NCBI GenBank assembly: GCA_964446285.1 | Contig: CAYUNT010000040.1 | Span: forward strand, 1-26,937 | Direction: 5' to 3' | Length of the DNA: 26,937 nucleotides | Origin: CAYUNT01 sp964446285 | GTDB taxonomy: Bacteria; Sumerlaeota; Sumerlaeia; SLMS01; CAYUNT01 | In this document: piece after piece, positions 22,964-26,937 of the stretch | How positions within the stretch are numbered: position 1 is the first letter of the stretch | Layout: each line of letters begins with the position of its first letter | The notes under the pieces: generated by a model | What the model saw: the letters and a program-made list of their open reading frames with translations, nothing else | What the model was told of the DNA's origin: nothing | Databases searched by the model: none | Position numbers and translations under genes: made by a program

Positions 22964-25900
22964 ATGGCCCAAGATCAAGCGCACAATACGGAATTTGTAA
23001 AAAAGATTAAGGACTCATTAGGGAATGGTTTTTGTTTTGTGCCGCTGCTCGGGAATGGATTTTCCATCGCGTCAGGAATTCTTTCTAACAAGGAAATACC
23101 ATACTATCTCCGCTATTGTATTGCCAAGTGTTTGGTATGCAAAAGCGACATCATGAGCATGGGATGGCCCAGATTTACGGAATGCAACAACCGGAAATCC
23201 AAAGCGTATCCATTGTTTTCCGCGCTGAATGATCTTCAAGGCAACCGGTCTGGCTGCAAAGCGCTCATTAAGGCCATGATTAAAATAGAAGAAGCCGGTC
23301 CGATAGGGGAGCATCGCGGACACTATCTGGAGGCTGCCGCGTCCACGCACGATTGGCGGAGCATGTTGCAATGCCTTTCTCGCATCAGAAGAGTTGGGGA
23401 GGGCAAGGACGCAGGCATAACATTAGGTCCTGTGGATCATAGCGTCACTGATTCCTTTAGTATTCACATCACGCGCGGGCGGACGCCCAATCTTGGCCAC
23501 AAGATGATGGCTCACCTGTCACGCCCCATGCGCATAAGGCTTCTGCTTACCACCAATTTTGACACGCTGCTCGAAGATGCATTTCTTGATGTCCACTGTC
23601 CTTTGGCCGTGTTTGATGTTCATAAATCCAGCGGACTCCCCAATGCGCATCTGGTGCATGCACAGCCTTCCATTGTAAAGCTGCATGGGGGACGATACGG
23701 CACACGAGCTGACTTTTCGCTCGATGACGAACCGACTGACAATGATAAGAAAGCGTTTGTGGAATACTTGTCCGGTCCTGCCCACTTATTGGTAACTGGG
23801 TGTTCGGCGACAGACATCCGGATTATTTCACTTATTGCACATGCATTGAAAAACCGCGAGCAGACGCAGATATTCTGGATATGCCACTCGGAAGATGGAA
23901 AAAACCGAATAGGCCGCTTATTTCGTGATGCGGGAGTGAACGAGGATAAAATCATATTCACTGTGGCCAGTGCGGAAATGCTGCTGCTAAACCTCTATCA
24001 GGAACTGACTCACTCTCTGCCTCCTGGGGGCACTGATCTGATTCCCAATGGGCAGATTGCCCCCAATCCCTATAATCTTTCAAAACCTGGAATGGCGCTG
24101 AAAGACCGGCTAATGAACGCGTTTCCCTCGGATCCGGATATTTCCCCTCCGTTTGTCTCCGACGAAGCGGCCTGGGAAGCGGATTTTTCATCCTCTTTAT
24201 CAAAATACCATAAATATATGCCCGAACTGACTGGCAAAGATTCCCATCCTGGGAAAGTATATGTTATACAGGCGGCATCCGGGGCTTCTTCTGCTTTGGC
24301 CAGTTTGTTCAATAGCAAAAACCGGGAAAGATACTGTGTATGGCTGGAATTGGATGATTTTTTCAGCGTAAAGGACCTTGTGGAGTCACTTGCCAAGTGC
24401 ATGGGCAAATGCTGGGGTCTCAACGACTCGGAAGTTATTTCTTTGCCTCTTAGTTCGGAAATGAAGGTGAGTGAACTAAAAGACTATCTCGAGCCGGTTG
24501 CCCGATCGCCATTCGACCGCAAATGGTTGGTGGCCTTCTACAGCAGAGGAGGCGCTGGAAATGACGCCAAGTGGAAAAGCGAATCATGGGAGCAAAAGGA
24601 ATACGGGGAATTCTGGCGGCTTCTGGAGGCCTTATCTTTCCTTGGGGTGGATGTCGTTTACTTGCCCTTTGACGAGGCGCATGAGAAGAGTTTCAAGAAA
24701 AAACTAGCTGGCCGTTCAGGCAACGGGGTGCCTATTCCAGAAGTTGACCCTTACATCAAGGATAACGGGCAATATATTTCTGGCAGACGCTTAATAAATG
24801 CTTCCTATGACGATATGCTTAATAAGGTGAAAGCGTGGATTAATTCCAAGAAGGGTGCTGAGCGAGAAAAACGCCTGCGTTTTCTATATGTCATGTCTTT
24901 GTTCAGGCAATCCCGCCATCCGTCCGCGCTATGCTCTTGGGCTGCCCAAAAACCTCCTTTCCCCTTTGGAGAAAAGGACAATGACGACTCGCGAGCGGAG
25001 ACTCGTGATGCTTGGCTTCGCGATCTGGAAAACATGAATCTAATACGAATAAAACCAGACGGCTATGCCTGGATGCACTGGGATGTTCGAGAAGGATTGA
25101 AAAAGTATCTGCTAAAAAAGCATGGGACGGTGCTTACACCCCTTCGGGCCGAATGCCATCAGGGCATAGCCGATTGGTATTTGAAGGCATTTCGCGCTAC
25201 CAATGATTTAAACGCGTTTTACGAATCGCTATATCATAGGTGGCAGTGCATTCAAGCAGCAGGCGAGGCAGGTTTTCCAAGCAGGGCTTCTATAAAGGGA
25301 AATAAAGGTAAAACAAAGTGGCAGACGCATCTCGTGCGTGGGGCGCTTTTGGAGATGATTACGTCTATCGAGCGGATTAAGCCCATTCTTATAGAAAAGG
25401 CCGGGCGTGATCTCGCTGAATCCATCCTGCAAAACATTCCTGAAATACAGACCCCAAATACGACAGGGGATAGTTCGGAGTTGCGCGTGTTGGAAAATCA
25501 TTTTCGTGAACTCTGCGGCGATGTATTATCGCGCATCCGCCTGCAAAGCGGCTCTCTTCAATCCCCAGCAGAATCGAAGAATTCCAAGGAGGCTGAAAGT
25601 AACAACTCGAAAAATCAGACTAAAGGGAAAAAAGACTTCGATAAAAGCAGGCTGGAAATCGTTGAACGTCATTTTACGCTATCTGAATTGAATGCGGATT
25701 GGCAAAAAGCCTATTCCAAACTGGTCGAATGCTCAGTTCGCCGCCAATTCATTGAAGCGGACCAAATCGCCAAAGAATTGCTTGTGGATCACCTTCGATT
25801 CAATCTGGCGGCAGGGGATGAACCCCAAAAACTTCGCTCGATTGCGGCAACATGGCTATGCGAAAAGAAAAACGCCTCCACCATTCGTTTCGCGGTCAAA

Positions 25901-26692
25901 GTGCTGCGCCGTTTTATGTATGCGCAGGTGCTGGGCGCTGTGTTTGACAATCTGGACAACGAATTTCCAAGCAAACAGGTTGTGTCCAAATGGAAAATGG
26001 CAGAAGGCGTCTATACGATGGTAACGGAATTGCTGCGTTACGCCCGGGAAGAGCCGGGTATGTTTGGCTGCATAGAAAATGTTCGAATCCGTTCGGAATA
26101 TGCGCTGGTATTAGCTCATCTGAAACGCTTCTCCGAGGCGCACAGGCGGCTGGATGAAGCAATGGGTTATCTTGCCATTATTCCAGGCGGACTAGATTCT
26201 GCCCGGCTGGCCGAAGTGGCGGTTCGGAGAGCAGAAGTGAATCTGCTTCTCGCTCAGTCTGAGAAAGGCTCCAATCGGTTCTGCGCTCTGGTTCGAGACT
26301 GTTTTGACAGCATAGAACGCGCAGAGCGTGTGCTTTATGAGCACAGTGAGGCCATCTGGTGGCGTTCAAAACTATGCATCATTCAATTGGAAGCCTGCCT
26401 GTGTGCGCAAAAATTGCCCCCCGAGGCTAAATCGAAAATACTCCCCTATTTCAGGGAAAAAATCAACAGATATCCTGAAATTCTACGGCTTGGAATGCAA
26501 CTTGCCAAGGGGGATCCGCTACGCACCCTGTGGCTAAGTCAGTTGGGCTTGTCTCTGTATGAGCATGGGAAAGATAGGGGCATGTTATCTCCCACTTCTC
26601 TGGAAAACGATCTTAAGAAATTAGTGAAGGACCCAGATGTTCCTGAGCCGATAAAGGCCAAAGCGACGAAGATTTTAACCGCCATCCGCTAG
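22964..26692 (+). CDS. SIR2 - degenerate STAND NTPase - winged helix - TPR-like protein, putative anti-phage NADase
   Basis: Protein of 1242 aa. The SIR2 domain (about 20-350) shows LLGNGFSIASG (29-38), LLLTTNFDTLLE with the catalytic-type Asn at 198, IVKLHGG with His 241, and LLVTGCSATD (276-284); this set matches SIR2-like NADases. An NTPase-like region follows (about 425-600). Its P-loop position reads VIQAASGASSALASLF, lacking the Walker A GK-S/T, and the Walker B position (WLVAFYSRGG) lacks acidic residues. A winged-helix part (about 635-720) ends in YAWMHWDVREGLKKYL, like the MHD region of STAND proteins. A charged Ser/Asn/Lys linker lies at about 862-893, then helical repeats, TPR-like at about 1040-1150. 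By analogy with Avs and other SIR2-STAND proteins it would sense phage and deplete NAD+. Start choice: AGGAG is 8 nt before the ATG at 22964. AT-richer than neighbours; no partner gene is visible. Confidence 0.85.
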   Translation: MAQDQAHNTEFVKKIKDSLGNGFCFVPLLGNGFSIASGILSNKEIPYYLRYCIAKCLVCKSDIMSMGWPRFTECNNRKSKAYPLFSALNDLQGNRSGCKALIKAMIKIEEAGPIGEHRGHYLEAAASTHDWRSMLQCLSRIRRVGEGKDAGITLGPVDHSVTDSFSIHITRGRTPNLGHKMMAHLSRPMRIRLLLTTNFDTLLEDAFLDVHCPLAVFDVHKSSGLPNAHLVHAQPSIVKLHGGRYGTRADFSLDDEPTDNDKKAFVEYLSGPAHLLVTGCSATDIRIISLIAHALKNREQTQIFWICHSEDGKNRIGRLFRDAGVNEDKIIFTVASAEMLLLNLYQELTHSLPPGGTDLIPNGQIAPNPYNLSKPGMALKDRLMNAFPSDPDISPPFVSDEAAWEADFSSSLSKYHKYMPELTGKDSHPGKVYVIQAASGASSALASLFNSKNRERYCVWLELDDFFSVKDLVESLAKCMGKCWGLNDSEVISLPLSSEMKVSELKDYLEPVARSPFDRKWLVAFYSRGGAGNDAKWKSESWEQKEYGEFWRLLEALSFLGVDVVYLPFDEAHEKSFKKKLAGRSGNGVPIPEVDPYIKDNGQYISGRRLINASYDDMLNKVKAWINSKKGAEREKRLRFLYVMSLFRQSRHPSALCSWAAQKPPFPFGEKDNDDSRAETRDAWLRDLENMNLIRIKPDGYAWMHWDVREGLKKYLLKKHGTVLTPLRAECHQGIADWYLKAFRATNDLNAFYESLYHRWQCIQAAGEAGFPSRASIKGNKGKTKWQTHLVRGALLEMITSIERIKPILIEKAGRDLAESILQNIPEIQTPNTTGDSSELRVLENHFRELCGDVLSRIRLQSGSLQSPAESKNSKEAESNNSKNQTKGKKDFDKSRLEIVERHFTLSELNADWQKAYSKLVECSVRRQFIEADQIAKELLVDHLRFNLAAGDEPQKLRSIAATWLCEKKNASTIRFAVKVLRRFMYAQVLGAVFDNLDNEFPSKQVVSKWKMAEGVYTMVTELLRYAREEPGMFGCIENVRIRSEYALVLAHLKRFSEAHRRLDEAMGYLAIIPGGLDSARLAEVAVRRAEVNLLLAQSEKGSNRFCALVRDCFDSIERAERVLYEHSEAIWWRSKLCIIQLEACLCAQKLPPEAKSKILPYFREKINRYPEILRLGMQLAKGDPLRTLWLSQLGLSLYEHGKDRGMLSPTSLENDLKKLVKDPDVPEPIKAKATKILTAIR

Positions 26693-26937
26693 GCATTCCC
26701 CGGCGTGAAATAGGGCAAAGCCGTGAAGACGCCCGGAGACAGCCTGTTCTTGCGTGTTTGGGCCAGAATCGCCAGTGAGCATAGCGCAATACGCATCATT
26801 CTGCGGCGCGACTTGGTGAATTTACAGCTTTCTATTGGCTTAATAGATCAGGACAATTCCGTAAATGCTTCTCACGGGTTTTTAAGGGGATGCATAGGGC
26901 TTTGCAGTTCAGCAACTCGTGAGCCTGTGCACAAGGC
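26693..26937. other. 3' flank with an unassigned open frame
   Basis: No gene was recognised. A plus-strand frame is open from 26714 (after TAG at 26711) to the window edge, with a GTG at 26723. A minus-strand frame enters from the right edge and stops near 26836. Neither has a recognisable motif, so the assignment is left open. Confidence 0.3.

Noticed and set aside
26714..26937. Open plus-strand frame at the right edge as a partial gene
   Set aside because: A stop-free stretch of about 74 codons at a window edge is weak evidence; no ribosome binding site or motif was seen.

Overview
The window is a GC-rich chromosomal segment from a bacterium with a Gram-negative-style export repertoire: a Tat-type leader, a lipoprotein, and very large Sec-exported surface proteins. 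One of these has a type I dockerin and Pro/Thr (PTPTP) linkers. Together with LVIVD propellers and many short interspersed palindromic repeats, this suggests an uncultured lineage of the Sumerlaeota / PVC / Hydrogenedentes kind. That assignment is an impression from gene style, not a demonstrated placement.

Layout. 1-4439 (+): an AMMECR1-domain protein that is open at the left edge, an AmrS-like radical SAM enzyme with a Tat-like leader, and a large membrane protein carrying a spermidine-synthase-like domain. 4467-13209 (-): in transcription order, a SpoU/TrmJ-family RNA methyltransferase, a 1061-residue LVIVD propeller protein with a C-terminal dockerin, and a roughly 1366-residue beta-helix surface protein. 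13358-14272 (+): larE, divergent from the methyltransferase. 14373-15815 (-): a SpoIID/LytB lipoprotein. 16161-18427 (+): a D-threonine-aldolase-like PLP enzyme and a secreted protein of unknown function. 18828-19481 (+): a small HEPN-like protein. 19482-20455: about 970 bp without a convincing gene, packed with repeats. 20456-21607 (+): metK. 21850-22353 (-): a YkgJ-type cysteine-cluster protein. 22964-26692 (+): a 1242-residue SIR2 / degenerate STAND NTPase / winged helix / TPR-like protein, probably an NLR-like anti-phage NADase.

The left part is housekeeping and cell-surface material. The HEPN-like gene and the SIR2 gene look AT-richer than their neighbours, have strong Shine-Dalgarno sequences, and sit in repeat-rich flanks. 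This resembles an accessory defence region around metK and ykgJ.

The most unusual DNA-level signal is a 30-bp repeat unit. Each unit holds a 19-nt hairpin (8-bp arms, loop RGA) whose arms change in a compensated way between copies. It occurs as tandem units upstream of metK and again as three units (exactly 30 codons) in frame inside the TrmJ-like gene, giving a 10-residue peptide repeat. Several other inverted-repeat families mark the intergenic spaces, notably a nested structure of about 160 bp between the convergent metK and ykgJ genes.
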